From: Alkalimonas sp.
Lineage (GTDB): Bacteria > Pseudomonadota > Gammaproteobacteria > Enterobacterales > Alteromonadaceae
DNA length: 12,345 nucleotides
Direction: 5' to 3'
Assembly: GCA_007117525.1 (NCBI GenBank)
Contig: SKGJ01000223.1
Location: 1-12,345 of the forward strand
Shown here piece after piece: positions 1-7,513 of this stretch. The position numbers and the translations under genes are program-made. The notes under the pieces were generated by a model. That model ran no database searches. It saw nothing but the letters and a program-made list of their open reading frames with translations, and had not been told where the DNA came from. Every line of letters starts with the position of its first letter. The stretch's first letter is position 1.

Positions 1-1
1 A

Positions 2-2815
2 ATTGGCGGTACCTTCAGCCAGAACTACATTGAAACCACCTTCAGCCGTTACCCACAACTGGCTCGTTTGATTGTGGAACTGTTCAACGGCAAGTTCTCT
101 CCATCCAGCAAGGTCTCTGCCAAAGCCATCGAGAAGCTGGAGCAGCAAATTACCGAAGAGCTGGAGCACGTTGCTAATCTGGACGACGACCGCATTATCC
201 GTCGCTTTGTCGATATTGTGCACGCCATTTTGCGCACCAATTACTTCCAGCCCGATGCAGCAGGTTTGGAGAAGCCGTACATTTCGATGAAGATCAAGCC
301 AGAGCTGATCCCGGAAATTCCATTGCCAGTGCCAGCCTTCGAGATTTTTGTCTATTCACCGCGGGTCGAAGGGGTGCACTTGCGCTTCGGTAAAGTTGCT
401 CGTGGCGGTTTGCGCTGGTCGGATCGTCGTGAAGACTTCCGCACCGAAGTACTGGGCTTGGTAAAAGCGCAACAAGTGAAGAACACTGTGATTGTGCCTG
501 TTGGTGCCAAAGGCGGTTTCGTGTGTAAGCAATTGCCCGAAACCGGTGGCCGTGAAGCCTTTATCAACGAAGGCAAAGCCTGTTACCGCACCTTTATTCG
601 CGGTTTGCTGGATGTTACCGACAACATCGTCAAAGGCGAGATTGTGCCACCCAACGATGTGGTACGACTGGACGAGGACGATCCTTATTTGGTAGTGGCG
701 GCCGATAAAGGCACCGCGACTTTCTCAGATATCTCCAACAGCATTTCCGAAGAGTACGGCTTCTGGATGGGCGATGCCTTTGCCTCAGGTGGCTCCAATG
801 GCTACGATCACAAAGGCATGGGCATTACCGCCCGCGGTGCCTGGGAATCGGTCAAGCGTCATTTCCGCGAAATCGGCATCGATTGCCAAAGCACCGATTT
901 CACCTGTGTCGCCATCGGTGACATGGCTGGGGACGTGTTCGGCAATGGCATGCTGCTGTCGAAGCACATTCGGTTGCAGGCTGCCTTTAACCACATGCAC
1001 ATCTTCATCGATCCGAATCCGGATGCGGCCAGCTCCTACAAGGAGCGGGAGCGGATGTTCAAGTTGACCTCATCCACCTGGGAGGACTACGACAAATCCC
1101 TGATCTCGGAAGGGGGTGGCATCTTCCTGCGCAGTGCCAAGTCGATCAAACTGACACCGCAAATGAAGAAAATGCTCGGCACCAGCAAAGCGACCATGAC
1201 ACCGACCGAATTGATCCGTGCTTGTCTGGCGATGCCGGTCGATCTGATTTGGAACGGTGGTATCGGCACCTACATGAAAGCCAGCGATGAAAGCCACGCC
1301 GAAGTCGGTGATCGCGGTACCGAAGCACTGCGCTTAAATGGCAAAGAGTTCAAAGCCAAAATCTTTGGTGAAGGCGGTAACCTGGGGGCAACCCAACGTG
1401 GCCGGATTGAATTCGCTGCTCAGGGCGGTCGCATCAACACCGACTTTATCGACAACGTCGGTGGGGTGGATTGCTCGGATAACGAAGTTAACATCAAGAT
1501 TTTGCTGAACGCCCTGGTTGCCTCTGGCGATCTGACCTTGAAACAGCGCAATGCTTTGTTGGTGGATATGACCGACGATGTCGCGCGTCTGGTGATTGAA
1601 GACTGTTATCAGCAAACCGAGAGCATTTCCATTTCAGGCCTGCTGGGTGCGGATCAGCTGAAAGAATACACCCGCTTTATCCATACGCTGGAAAAAGACG
1701 GCAAATTAAACCGTGAGCTGGAGTTCCTGCCATCCGATGATGAATTGTCGGATCGCATGGCGCGAGGCCAGGGCCTGACCCGTCCTGAGCTGTCGATCCT
1801 GACCGCTTACGGCAAGATGGTGTTAAAAGAGCAGCTGGTACTGCCAGAGATTTATGAGAACCCGTACTTTAAACAAGAGCTCTTTGCTGCTTTCCCTGAA
1901 GTGCTGCAGAAAAAGTACAGCGCCGAGATGGAGCAGCACCCACTGAAAGGTGAAATCATTGCCACCAAGCTGGCCAACCAGCTGGTCAATGAAATGGGCC
2001 CGAACTTCGCACAGCGCATGCGCGAAGAGACCGGCAGCAGTGTGGCAGAGCTGTTGTTGTGCTACGCCATGGCGCGTGATTTGCTGGATGTGCCCACCCA
2101 TTGGGATGCACTGCGGGCCTTGGATAACAAGATCCCGGCCAGCCTGCAAACCAAGTTGCTGCACCAACTGCGCCGCACCTTACGCCGGGCGACCCGCTGG
2201 TTCCTGCGTCATCGCAACAAGGCACTGGATATTCAGCAAACACTGGCCTTCTTCAAGCCGGCCTTTAAAGAGTTATCGGCCAACCTGCCGCGCTTTATGG
2301 CAGAAAAAGAAATGGCCGAACTGGATAAGCAGTTCAAGGCCTACCAGGAAAAAGGGGTTCCGGAAACGACTGCACGTTATCTGGCTTACCTCAGTACTGT
2401 CTTCTCAGTGATGGACATTGCGCAGGTTGCCGATGCCGAGCAAACCTCACTGGCGCTGACCGCAGAGATTTATTTCAAGCTGGGCGACAGTCTGGATCTG
2501 CACTGGTTCCTGGAGCAAATTACCCATCAGCCGGTTGCTAACCATTGGCAGGCACTGGCTCGGGCCAGCTACCGCGAAGAGCTGGACTGGCAGCAACGCT
2601 CACTGGCGGCTGTGGTGGTACGGAGCTGTGGCGGCGCATGCGATGCAGAAGCTGTTATCGCCAGTTGGCTCGAGGAGCACGACGCCTTGCTGGAGCGCTG
2701 GCGTATGATGCTGGCAGAGTTCAAAACCACCAAGACCCACGAGTTCGCCAAGTTCTCGGTGGCCTTGCGTGAATTGATGCTGCTTAGCCATCATTGTGAG
2801 CCTGTTAAATCCTGA
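2..2815 (+). CDS. gdhB: NAD-specific glutamate dehydrogenase, large type (5' part missing)
   Basis: Oxidatively deaminates L-glutamate to 2-oxoglutarate and ammonium with NAD+ in the cytoplasm. The frame is open from base 2, so the N-terminal part lies outside the window; 937 residues are visible of a family normally around 1,600. Seen directly: the catalytic-domain signature RGGLRWSDRREDF (about fragment residues 134-146), then VPVGAKGG with the likely catalytic lysine encoded at 509-511; a nucleotide-binding motif GDMAGDVFGNGM at 917-952; and EGGNLGATQRGRIEFA at 1370-1417. A long helical C-terminal region follows, as expected for the large (GDH-180-like) class. A TTG at 68 is merely an internal leucine codon, because the sequence before it (FSQNYIETTFSRYP) is clearly still protein. 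The gene ends before a strong hairpin. No frameshift or missing motif was seen. Family assignment is secure; the symbol is the usual one but varies by genome. Confidence 0.95.
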   Translation: MGGTFSQNYIETTFSRYPQLARLIVELFNGKFSPSSKVSAKAIEKLEQQITEELEHVANLDDDRIIRRFVDIVHAILRTNYFQPDAAGLEKPYISMKIKPELIPEIPLPVPAFEIFVYSPRVEGVHLRFGKVARGGLRWSDRREDFRTEVLGLVKAQQVKNTVIVPVGAKGGFVCKQLPETGGREAFINEGKACYRTFIRGLLDVTDNIVKGEIVPPNDVVRLDEDDPYLVVAADKGTATFSDISNSISEEYGFWMGDAFASGGSNGYDHKGMGITARGAWESVKRHFREIGIDCQSTDFTCVAIGDMAGDVFGNGMLLSKHIRLQAAFNHMHIFIDPNPDAASSYKERERMFKLTSSTWEDYDKSLISEGGGIFLRSAKSIKLTPQMKKMLGTSKATMTPTELIRACLAMPVDLIWNGGIGTYMKASDESHAEVGDRGTEALRLNGKEFKAKIFGEGGNLGATQRGRIEFAAQGGRINTDFIDNVGGVDCSDNEVNIKILLNALVASGDLTLKQRNALLVDMTDDVARLVIEDCYQQTESISISGLLGADQLKEYTRFIHTLEKDGKLNRELEFLPSDDELSDRMARGQGLTRPELSILTAYGKMVLKEQLVLPEIYENPYFKQELFAAFPEVLQKKYSAEMEQHPLKGEIIATKLANQLVNEMGPNFAQRMREETGSSVAELLLCYAMARDLLDVPTHWDALRALDNKIPASLQTKLLHQLRRTLRRATRWFLRHRNKALDIQQTLAFFKPAFKELSANLPRFMAEKEMAELDKQFKAYQEKGVPETTARYLAYLSTVFSVMDIAQVADAEQTSLALTAEIYFKLGDSLDLHWFLEQITHQPVANHWQALARASYREELDWQQRSLAAVVVRSCGGACDAEAVIASWLEEHDALLERWRMMLAEFKTTKTHEFAKFSVALRELMLLSHHCEPVKS

Positions 2816-2902
2816 GTCTTCAGGGTAAACTAGCCCGCAGTTTAACCTCCGAAACCCCGGTTAATCACCGGGGTTTCTTTTGCACAGCCCGGAGTCTTTG
2901 CG
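2816..2902 (+). promoter_or_regulatory. pyrD upstream region with possible SD-sequestering leader
   Basis: There is almost no room for a promoter between the hairpin and the pyrD ATG, so any dedicated pyrD promoter should lie upstream of the hairpin. A weak -10 candidate TAAACT is at 2826-2831, without a convincing -35. CTCCG at 2847-2851, immediately before the hairpin, is the exact complement of CGGAG at 2890-2894, which contains the pyrD Shine-Dalgarno sequence. In a transcript starting upstream, this pairing would bring the hairpin and a closed ribosome site together. The pairing is seen; the regulatory role is inference. Confidence 0.35.
2851..2881 (+). terminator. Rho-independent terminator after glutamate dehydrogenase / pyrD leader hairpin
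   Basis: An 11-bp perfect stem (2851-2861 with 2867-2877) closes a 5-nt loop and is followed by TTTT at 2878-2881. It lies 35 nt after the glutamate dehydrogenase stop and only 21 nt before the pyrD start. Its core is GC-rich (ACCCCGG/CCGGGGT), so it should be stable. It most simply ends the upstream transcript, but its position also makes it a possible leader structure for pyrD. Confidence 0.8.
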
Positions 2903-3913
2903 ATGTTTTATCCCTTTGCCAGAAGTCTGATGTTTGCCTGTGATGCCGAACGCGCCCATAATTTAGCGTTAGGGACTTTGAAGCGCTGCGCTCATTCCCC
3001 GCTGGCGATGGCCTGGCGGCAGGATGTGCCGGTGAAGCCTGTGACGGTGGCCGGGATCCAATTTGATAACCCGGTTGGCCTGGCTGCGGGCCTGGATAAA
3101 AATGCCGACTGCATCGATGCCTTTGGTCAAATGGGATTTGGCTTTATCGAAGTAGGCACCGTGACGCCGCGTCCTCAGGCCGGCAACGACAAGCCGAGAA
3201 TTTTCCGCTTGCCCAAAGCTGAAGCCATCATTAATCGGATGGGTTTTAACAACAAAGGGGTGGATTACCTGGTACACAACGTCAAACAGGCCAGTTATCA
3301 GGGCGTCCTGGGCATCAACATTGGCAAAAACAAAGACACGCCAAATGAGCAGGGCAAAGACGATTACGTGCACTGCATGCGCAAGGTCTATCCGCACGCC
3401 AGCTACATTACGGTCAATATTTCGTCGCCCAATACGCCAGGCTTGCGTGAATTGCAATACGGTGATGCACTGGATGAGCTGCTGCAAACGGTACGCAACG
3501 AGCAACTCGATTTGCAGGCACAGTACGATAAGTACGTACCAGTCTTTGTCAAAATTGCTCCGGACATGGACCAAGCCGAGGTGCAGCAAGTGGCTTTGGC
3601 GTTGCTGCGCAACAAAATGGATGGTGCCATTGCCACCAACACCACTTTAGCGCGCACCGGGGTTGAAGGCATGAAGCATGCCGAAGAAGCCGGCGGTTTA
3701 AGCGGCTTGCCGGTGCAACAAAAAAGCACCGAGGTGTTGCAGCAATTGCGTCAAGCCGTGGGTAAGGACTTTCCGCTGATTGGGGTAGGGGGCATTGTCG
3801 ATGCTGCTTCGGCCCAGGCCAAACTGGCAGCCGGCGCCAACTTGCTGCAATGTTACACCGGTTTTATCTACCGCGGGCCGGCGCTGGTCAAGACGATCGT
3901 CGACAGCCTCTGA
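2903..3913 (+). CDS. pyrD: Dihydroorotate dehydrogenase (quinone), class 2
   Basis: Oxidises dihydroorotate to orotate in de novo pyrimidine synthesis, using FMN and passing electrons to membrane quinone. At 336 residues it matches the E. coli enzyme closely in length and sequence. Visible landmarks: the N-terminal amphipathic membrane-binding helices typical of class 2 (about residues 1-40), [11 protein letters not shown] (57-66), [13 protein letters not shown] (80-92), NRMGFNN (111-117), [11 protein letters not shown] (137-147), the catalytic base serine S175 in [20 protein letters not shown], and the C-terminal FMN phosphate region IGVGGI with [16 protein letters not shown]. The ATG at 2903 has GGAG at 2891-2894, eight bases upstream. 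It is followed by its own terminator and then zapC, the same gene order as in E. coli. Confidence 0.98.
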   Translation: MFYPFARSLMFACDAERAHNLALGTLKRCAHSPLAMAWRQDVPVKPVTVAGIQFDNPVGLAAGLDKNADCIDAFGQMGFGFIEVGTVTPRPQAGNDKPRIFRLPKAEAIINRMGFNNKGVDYLVHNVKQASYQGVLGINIGKNKDTPNEQGKDDYVHCMRKVYPHASYITVNISSPNTPGLRELQYGDALDELLQTVRNEQLDLQAQYDKYVPVFVKIAPDMDQAEVQQVALALLRNKMDGAIATNTTLARTGVEGMKHAEEAGGLSGLPVQQKSTEVLQQLRQAVGKDFPLIGVGGIVDAASAQAKLAAGANLLQCYTGFIYRGPALVKTIVDSL

Positions 3914-3932
3914 CGGATCCTGTACCCCTTAT

Positions 3933-3957
3933 AAGGATCCTGGCAGGATCCTTTTTT
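3933..3957 (+). terminator. Rho-independent terminator after pyrD
   Basis: AAGGATCCT (3933-3941) and AGGATCCTT (3945-3953) form a perfect 9-bp stem with loop GGC, running into a T tract that ends at 3957. It sits 19 nt after the pyrD stop and before the zapC promoter. A third GGATCC at 3915-3920 could compete for the 3' arm. Confidence 0.88.
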
Positions 3958-3981
3958 ATTAGAAGAAATTCGAATTTCACT

Positions 3982-4036
3982 TTGATCATAAGTTGTTATA
4001 CTTGCAGAAATGATCAATATTTCTAATAGCTTAGGA
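3982..4036 (+). promoter_or_regulatory. zapC promoter (extended -10) flanked by an inverted repeat, with RBS
   Basis: TATACT at 3997-4002 is preceded by TG at 3994-3995 with one base between, an extended -10. No good -35 is present at the right distance, which an extended -10 can tolerate. TTGATCAT at 3982-3989 and its exact reverse complement ATGATCAA at 4010-4017 bracket the -10 and the expected start site near 4009, an arrangement that could bind a repressor. AGGA at 4033-4036 is the likely ribosome site, seven bases before the zapC ATG. No binding protein is identified. Confidence 0.5.
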
Positions 4037-4043
4037 TTGCCTT

Positions 4044-4562
4044 ATGCTGTCACCGTCGGAACACTGGTGCTGGACCTACTGCCCACAGCGGCAACAGTTG
4101 GTGCTGGACATGAGCGCCGAGCTGGCGTTTCCGGTGCCATTTGGCCCTGAGCAACTGCATCTTCCGGCCAGCGAGCAAGCCTTCACCATGCAGGATGCCG
4201 AGCGTTACTGGCAGCTGCTGGAGGTGTTGGAGCAAGGTGCGCTTGATGCCGAGCAGCGACTTTACTTCACTCTGACGGCACTGGCTGCTATTAACTTTAT
4301 GCGCGCTCAGGGGCATAAAAGCTGGTACTTTGCCGACATCGCCAATCACCGGCCGCTGCATTCCTTGCAATTGGTCGAGCTGGTTGGGCAGCAGGGCGTC
4401 TTGGCGCTGGTGCTCACCACAGATGGCCAGTGCGCCCAAACCTTGTTGCTGCAACCCGCCGACACTTTAACTGGCAAAGCTTTAGCTGCAGGCACTGTGC
4501 TGCGTTTGCTGACATCCCGCCTTCGTCCTTACCAGGCTGCGGTGATGCGGCGCTCTGCCTGA
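4044..4562 (+). CDS. zapC: Cell division protein ZapC
   Basis: ZapC binds FtsZ in the cytoplasm and promotes lateral bundling of its filaments, stabilising the division ring. At 172 residues it is close to the E. coli protein (about 180). Weak but consistent family features are visible: an aromatic N-terminus W-x-W-x-Y (near residues 8-12) followed by LVLDM; a mid-protein helix TALAAINFMR; the KSWYF segment (about residues 92-96); and a C-terminal RLLTSRLRPYQ corresponding to the dRLKP region of the E. coli protein. Position directly after pyrD is the strongest support, as this is the ycbW/zapC location in enterobacteria and vibrios. It has its own promoter and an AGGA ribosome site. Identity rests on synteny plus moderate similarity. 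Confidence 0.85.
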   Translation: MLSPSEHWCWTYCPQRQQLVLDMSAELAFPVPFGPEQLHLPASEQAFTMQDAERYWQLLEVLEQGALDAEQRLYFTLTALAAINFMRAQGHKSWYFADIANHRPLHSLQLVELVGQQGVLALVLTTDGQCAQTLLLQPADTLTGKALAAGTVLRLLTSRLRPYQAAVMRRSA

Positions 4563-4595
4563 CTAAGGTCAACACGCCCTGGCTTCCAGTTTGGC

Positions 4596-4625
4596 TTGTT
4601 GCGCGACCTGCCTTGCTGCTATAGT
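4596..4625 (+). promoter_or_regulatory. Promoter candidate for cardiolipin synthase
   Basis: TATAGT at 4620-4625 is preceded by TG at 4617-4618, giving an extended -10 (TGCTATAGT). TTGTTG at 4596-4601 is a passable -35 with an 18-bp spacer. It lies in the 104-bp gap between zapC and the next gene, about 40 bp before that start codon. No terminator hairpin with a T-run is visible after zapC, so readthrough from zapC is also possible. Confidence 0.45.
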
Positions 4626-4666
4626 ACGGCCTCAGCGCGAAACAGCCGGATGCATGATGCCCAGTT

Positions 4667-6172
4667 ATGATTAAGAAGTTTTCTGCCCTGATCCGCCAGG
4701 TGGCGGGGAAGCCTTTGCCTGCGATCCCTGGGGTGCCAGTGCTGAGCAAGCGCCGCCGTTTGATGGTGGCCATTATGCTGTTGTTTCATGTGTTGGGGGC
4801 GCTGTCGTCGCTCGATGCACTGATGTCATCGCGCACCTCGCAGGGCAGTATCGCCTGGATCATTTCGTTAAACACCTTTCCTTATGTCTCGGTACCGGCC
4901 TATTGGATCTTTGGCCGCTCTAAATTCCAGGGCTATGTCATTTCGCGCCGTGAAACCGACTCGGATCTGTGGTTAAAGCATCAATTGAAAATGTCGACCG
5001 TCGACCGTTTTCAACTGCAAAACAGTCGGCTTCGCGGTAGCCTGCAAGCACTTGAATCACTGGCGAAAATGCCGGTGTTAACTGGCAATGAAGTCGAATA
5101 CCTGATCGACGGTCAGGAAAAGTTCGACAGTATTTTTGCCGGCATTCGCGCCGCCGAACACTATGTTCTGGCGCAGTACTACATTATCCGCAACGATGAG
5201 ATTGGTCAGCGCTTTCAACAAGCGCTTATCGAAAAAGCCGAGCAGGGTGTGCAGGTCTTTCTGCTGTACGATGAAATTGGCAGCTACCGGCTCGGTCGTC
5301 GTTATCTTCGTCAATTGGAGCAAGCCGGTGTCCAGGTCCGGCCTTTTCACTCCACCAAAGGGCCGGGCAACCGATTTCAGTTGAATTTTCGCAATCACCG
5401 CAAATTGGTGATCACCGATGGCAAGCATGCCTGGCTGGGTGGGGCCAACATTGGTGACGAGTACCTGGGGTTAAGCCGGCGCTACGGCCATTGGCGGGAT
5501 ACTCACCTTAAAATAACCGGCCCTGCAGTGATGAGTGTGCAGCTGTCTTTTGTCGAAGACTGGTATTGGTCCAGCGATACCATTCCAGATCTCAATTGGG
5601 ACGCCACACTGTCCGACCGGGCCGATTTACCCATTCTGATACTGCCTTCCGGCCCGGCCGATCGGCATGAAACCGCCAGTTTGATGATGCAGCACCTGAT
5701 CCACAGCGCCGTCGATCGATTCTGGATATCCAGCCCTTATTTTGTGCCGGATGAAGGGGTGCTATCAGCACTCAAGCTGGCGGCGTTGCGTGGGGTGGAT
5801 GTGCGCATTCTTATCCCGGAGCGCACCGACAACTACCTGGTGTATCTGGCGGCTTATGCTTTTGTCGCGCCCTTGATTGAGCTTGGTATTGAGATCCACC
5901 GCTATGAAAAAGGGGTGCTGCACTCCAAAAGTTTTTTGATTGACGACAACCTCAGCAGTGTGGGTACCGTCAATCTGGACAACCGCTCCTTCCGGTTGAA
6001 CTTTGAAATCACCGCGCTGATTGCCGGCGATGAACCGAACCAGCGCTTAGAGCAGATTTTCCAGACCGACTTTGATCGTTCCCGCATCATGACGGTGGAG
6101 GAAATTGAGAACAAATCCCTGTTCTTCCGTGCTTTGTCCCGTGCCGCCTATTTGATGGCTCCGGTGCTTTAA
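4667..6172 (+). CDS. cls: Cardiolipin synthase, two-HKD phospholipase D family
   Basis: Joins two phosphatidylglycerol molecules (or an equivalent phosphatidyl donor and acceptor) to make cardiolipin at the inner membrane. The 501-residue product has the ClsA-like plan. Two N-terminal membrane segments are seen (about residues 31-53 and 60-82), then a linker and two phospholipase-D active-site motifs: H244-x-K246-x4-D251 in NHRKLVITDG, followed by GGANIGDEY, and H419-x-K421-x4-D426 in HSKSFLIDD, followed by SSVGTVNLDNRSF. Both HKD motifs are intact. The ATG at 4667 is the first possible start in this frame, because an in-frame TGA occurs at 4655; it has no obvious Shine-Dalgarno. The TAA stop shares its bases with the stop of the convergent gene. 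Length and N-terminal membrane pair favour ClsA over ClsB; subtype is not proven. Confidence 0.92.
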   Translation: MIKKFSALIRQVAGKPLPAIPGVPVLSKRRRLMVAIMLLFHVLGALSSLDALMSSRTSQGSIAWIISLNTFPYVSVPAYWIFGRSKFQGYVISRRETDSDLWLKHQLKMSTVDRFQLQNSRLRGSLQALESLAKMPVLTGNEVEYLIDGQEKFDSIFAGIRAAEHYVLAQYYIIRNDEIGQRFQQALIEKAEQGVQVFLLYDEIGSYRLGRRYLRQLEQAGVQVRPFHSTKGPGNRFQLNFRNHRKLVITDGKHAWLGGANIGDEYLGLSRRYGHWRDTHLKITGPAVMSVQLSFVEDWYWSSDTIPDLNWDATLSDRADLPILILPSGPADRHETASLMMQHLIHSAVDRFWISSPYFVPDEGVLSALKLAALRGVDVRILIPERTDNYLVYLAAYAFVAPLIELGIEIHRYEKGVLHSKSFLIDDNLSSVGTVNLDNRSFRLNFEITALIAGDEPNQRLEQIFQTDFDRSRIMTVEEIENKSLFFRALSRAAYLMAPVL

Positions 6173-7365
6173 AAGCGGGTTTCCATGGCCAGCAGTGGGC
6201 GATAGGCATCGTCCACCAGCCAGATGCTGCGCCATTTGTCGAATGTCAGGCAGGGATGCGAGCCACCCAGCAGCACCACATCGCCTACCTGCAACTGCAG
6301 ATCCGCTGGGTAGGGCCAAAAACAGTGCTGGTCCATGATGCGCTCGGTCTGTCCGTTGGCAGGATCAAAGGGCAGCCGCTTGCCATCCCGATACAACGCC
6401 AGCACCTGTGGCATACCGGCATCGTGCGCAATATCACGCTTGCCAAGGCCAAGGACAGCCAGACCTGGCTCGGGCAAGGACTGCACAAAAGCTGCGACCT
6501 CAAGCGCCGGTTGCAAGTCGCCGCCCAGTTGCTGCGCCAGGGCGCTGCGAGCCATCACTTGCTGTTGTGCTTTGGCATAGAGCTGGTGATCATGGCTGAT
6601 GTAACAACCGGGACGTAATACCACCTCCATGCCGTGCTGTGTTGGCAAGCTCTTCAGCACCTCAGCCACAATGTCGTACCAGACCGAGCCTGCCCCGGTC
6701 AGCAAGGCTGTTCGGGGGGCAATAAAATGCTGCTGCAGTTGCAGGCAGAGTGCTGCCGCCTCAGCGACCCATTGCCGCACACCGGCCTCATCTTTGGCGA
6801 TGCCTTCGTAAAACTCCAGCCCAGCCAGCAAGAGGCCTGCTGATTGTTGAATCTCACTGGCCAGGCTAAGACAGGCATCGCCATGGCGCAGCCCACAACG
6901 TCCGGCCAAAGTCCCCAGCTCAATTAAACAAGGCAGCTGGCAGTCTTGCTGACTAAAGAATGCTGACAATTGCTGCACATTGGTTGCATCATCGATGCAG
7001 CAATAAACCGCCACGCCTTGTCTGAGCAAATTGGCAATGATTGCCATATTGCCCTGGCCCACCAATTGATTGGCGAGGATAATTTTGCTGGCTCCGGCCT
7101 GGGCTGCAATGGTCGCCTGGTATGGAGTGGCAACTGTCAAGCCCCAGGCCCCAGCGGCCAACTGGCGTTTAAAAATTTCCGGTGTCATGCTGGTTTTGCC
7201 ATGCGGTGCCAGCTTCAGACCTGCGCGTTCGGCAAAGGTTTGCATCCAATGAATGTTATTGTGCAGTGCACTTTGACGAATGATGGCGGCCGGCAAAGGC
7301 AACTGACCATCGAGCAGACACGCCTCTGACGGTTGGTGATAACAGGGATCGGCTTTGTGTTGCAT
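6169..7365 (-). CDS. D-serine dehydratase-like PLP enzyme (amino acid deaminase, DSD family)
   Basis: Probably deaminates a D-amino acid or D-hydroxy amino acid in the cytoplasm by PLP-dependent elimination. The 398-residue product has an alanine-racemase-like N-terminal barrel (fold type III) with the Schiff-base lysine K57 in APHGKTSM, followed by GAWGLTVATPYQ, GRCG (155-158), TGAGSVWYD (223-231) and RPGCYISHD (251-259). The C-terminal D-ser_dehydrat domain has DQHCFW (345-350), VGDVVLLGG, then SHPCLTFDKW, where H370 and C372 fit the His/Cys zinc pair of eukaryotic D-serine dehydratase. The start is supported by AAGGAG five bases upstream. Relatives act on D-serine, D-threonine or D-threo-3-hydroxyaspartate, and related D-threonine aldolases share the fold, so the substrate is open. 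It is divergent from an RpiR regulator and a RidA gene; RidA fits an enamine-producing neighbour. It ends by sharing TTAA with the cardiolipin synthase stop. Confidence 0.88.
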   Translation of the reverse strand: MQHKADPCYHQPSEACLLDGQLPLPAAIIRQSALHNNIHWMQTFAERAGLKLAPHGKTSMTPEIFKRQLAAGAWGLTVATPYQATIAAQAGASKIILANQLVGQGNMAIIANLLRQGVAVYCCIDDATNVQQLSAFFSQQDCQLPCLIELGTLAGRCGLRHGDACLSLASEIQQSAGLLLAGLEFYEGIAKDEAGVRQWVAEAAALCLQLQQHFIAPRTALLTGAGSVWYDIVAEVLKSLPTQHGMEVVLRPGCYISHDHQLYAKAQQQVMARSALAQQLGGDLQPALEVAAFVQSLPEPGLAVLGLGKRDIAHDAGMPQVLALYRDGKRLPFDPANGQTERIMDQHCFWPYPADLQLQVGDVVLLGGSHPCLTFDKWRSIWLVDDAYRPLLAMETRF

Positions 7366-7370
7366 GCAGG

Positions 7371-7376
7371 CTCCTT
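7371..7376 (-). promoter_or_regulatory. Ribosome binding site AAGGAG for the deaminase gene
   Basis: On the minus strand AAGGAG lies five bases before the ATG (complement of 7363-7365). It is strong and fixes the deaminase start. Confidence 0.8.
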
Positions 7377-7395
7377 GAACGCAATTGGCGATGCA

Positions 7396-7413
7396 GTTGA
7401 TAATTTATCCAAC
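7396..7413 (+). repeat. Candidate operator copy 1 (GTTGATAATT repeat, imperfect dyad)
   Basis: GTTGATAATTTATCCAAC has outer arms GTTG/CAAC and an inner ATAA-T-TTAT palindrome, with one extra base in the right half. Its first ten bases recur exactly at 7453-7462. The dyad plus repetition in a divergent promoter region suggests a regulator site. Confidence 0.4.
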
Positions 7414-7452
7414 CGAAAGGTTTACTTTTTGAACTCAATGGTACAAAGTATC

Positions 7453-7467
7453 GTTGATAATTACCAC
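7453..7467 (+). repeat. Candidate operator copy 2 (GTTGATAATT repeat)
   Basis: GTTGATAATTACCAC repeats the first ten bases of the copy 57 bp upstream and keeps a CCAC resembling its CCAAC end. It overlaps GATAAT (7456-7461), a possible -10 of the regulator-led operon, so binding here would compete with RNA polymerase. Confidence 0.35.
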
Positions 7468-7513
7468 TTATAGCCTGAGTTTAGGCTTGTTTATTTCGCG
7501 GGTTGTCGCAAAT

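Larger units (their letters stand above)
7366..7513. promoter_or_regulatory. Divergent AT-rich control region between deaminase and rpiR-type gene
   Basis: This 148-bp spacer must carry the promoters for the deaminase (left) and the regulator-led operon (right). It is visibly more AT-rich than its flanks. It holds two copies of GTTGATAATT, a short dyad AACC-GAAA-GGTT at 7411-7422, and a dyad AGCCT-GAGTTT-AGGCT at 7472-7487. GATAAT at 7456-7461 resembles a -10, but I find no matching -35 at normal spacing, and no convincing promoter is resolved on the minus strand. RpiR family members commonly bind palindromes beside their own gene, so operators here are expected by family knowledge; the exact sites are inferred. 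Confidence 0.5.

Noticed and set aside
1..67. Treating 68 as the true start of glutamate dehydrogenase
   Set aside because: The frame is open to the window edge and the residues before it match the family, so the gene is simply cut by the window.
2969..3589. 206-codon open frame on the minus strand opposite pyrD
   Set aside because: Its composition is what a reversed conserved pyrD frame gives; no recognisable domain, no ribosome site, and pyrD accounts fully for the region.
4650..4675. Tiny ORF MMPSYD (ATG 4654) ahead of cardiolipin synthase as a leader peptide
   Set aside because: Only six codons, no ribosome site or attenuator hairpin; it arises from clustered ATG triplets around a small GCAT-G-ATGC palindrome.
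7454..7513. TTG start giving the RpiR regulator 20 extra N-terminal residues
   Set aside because: No ribosome site, residues unlike the family's N-terminus, and the TTG lies within a likely promoter/operator repeat.
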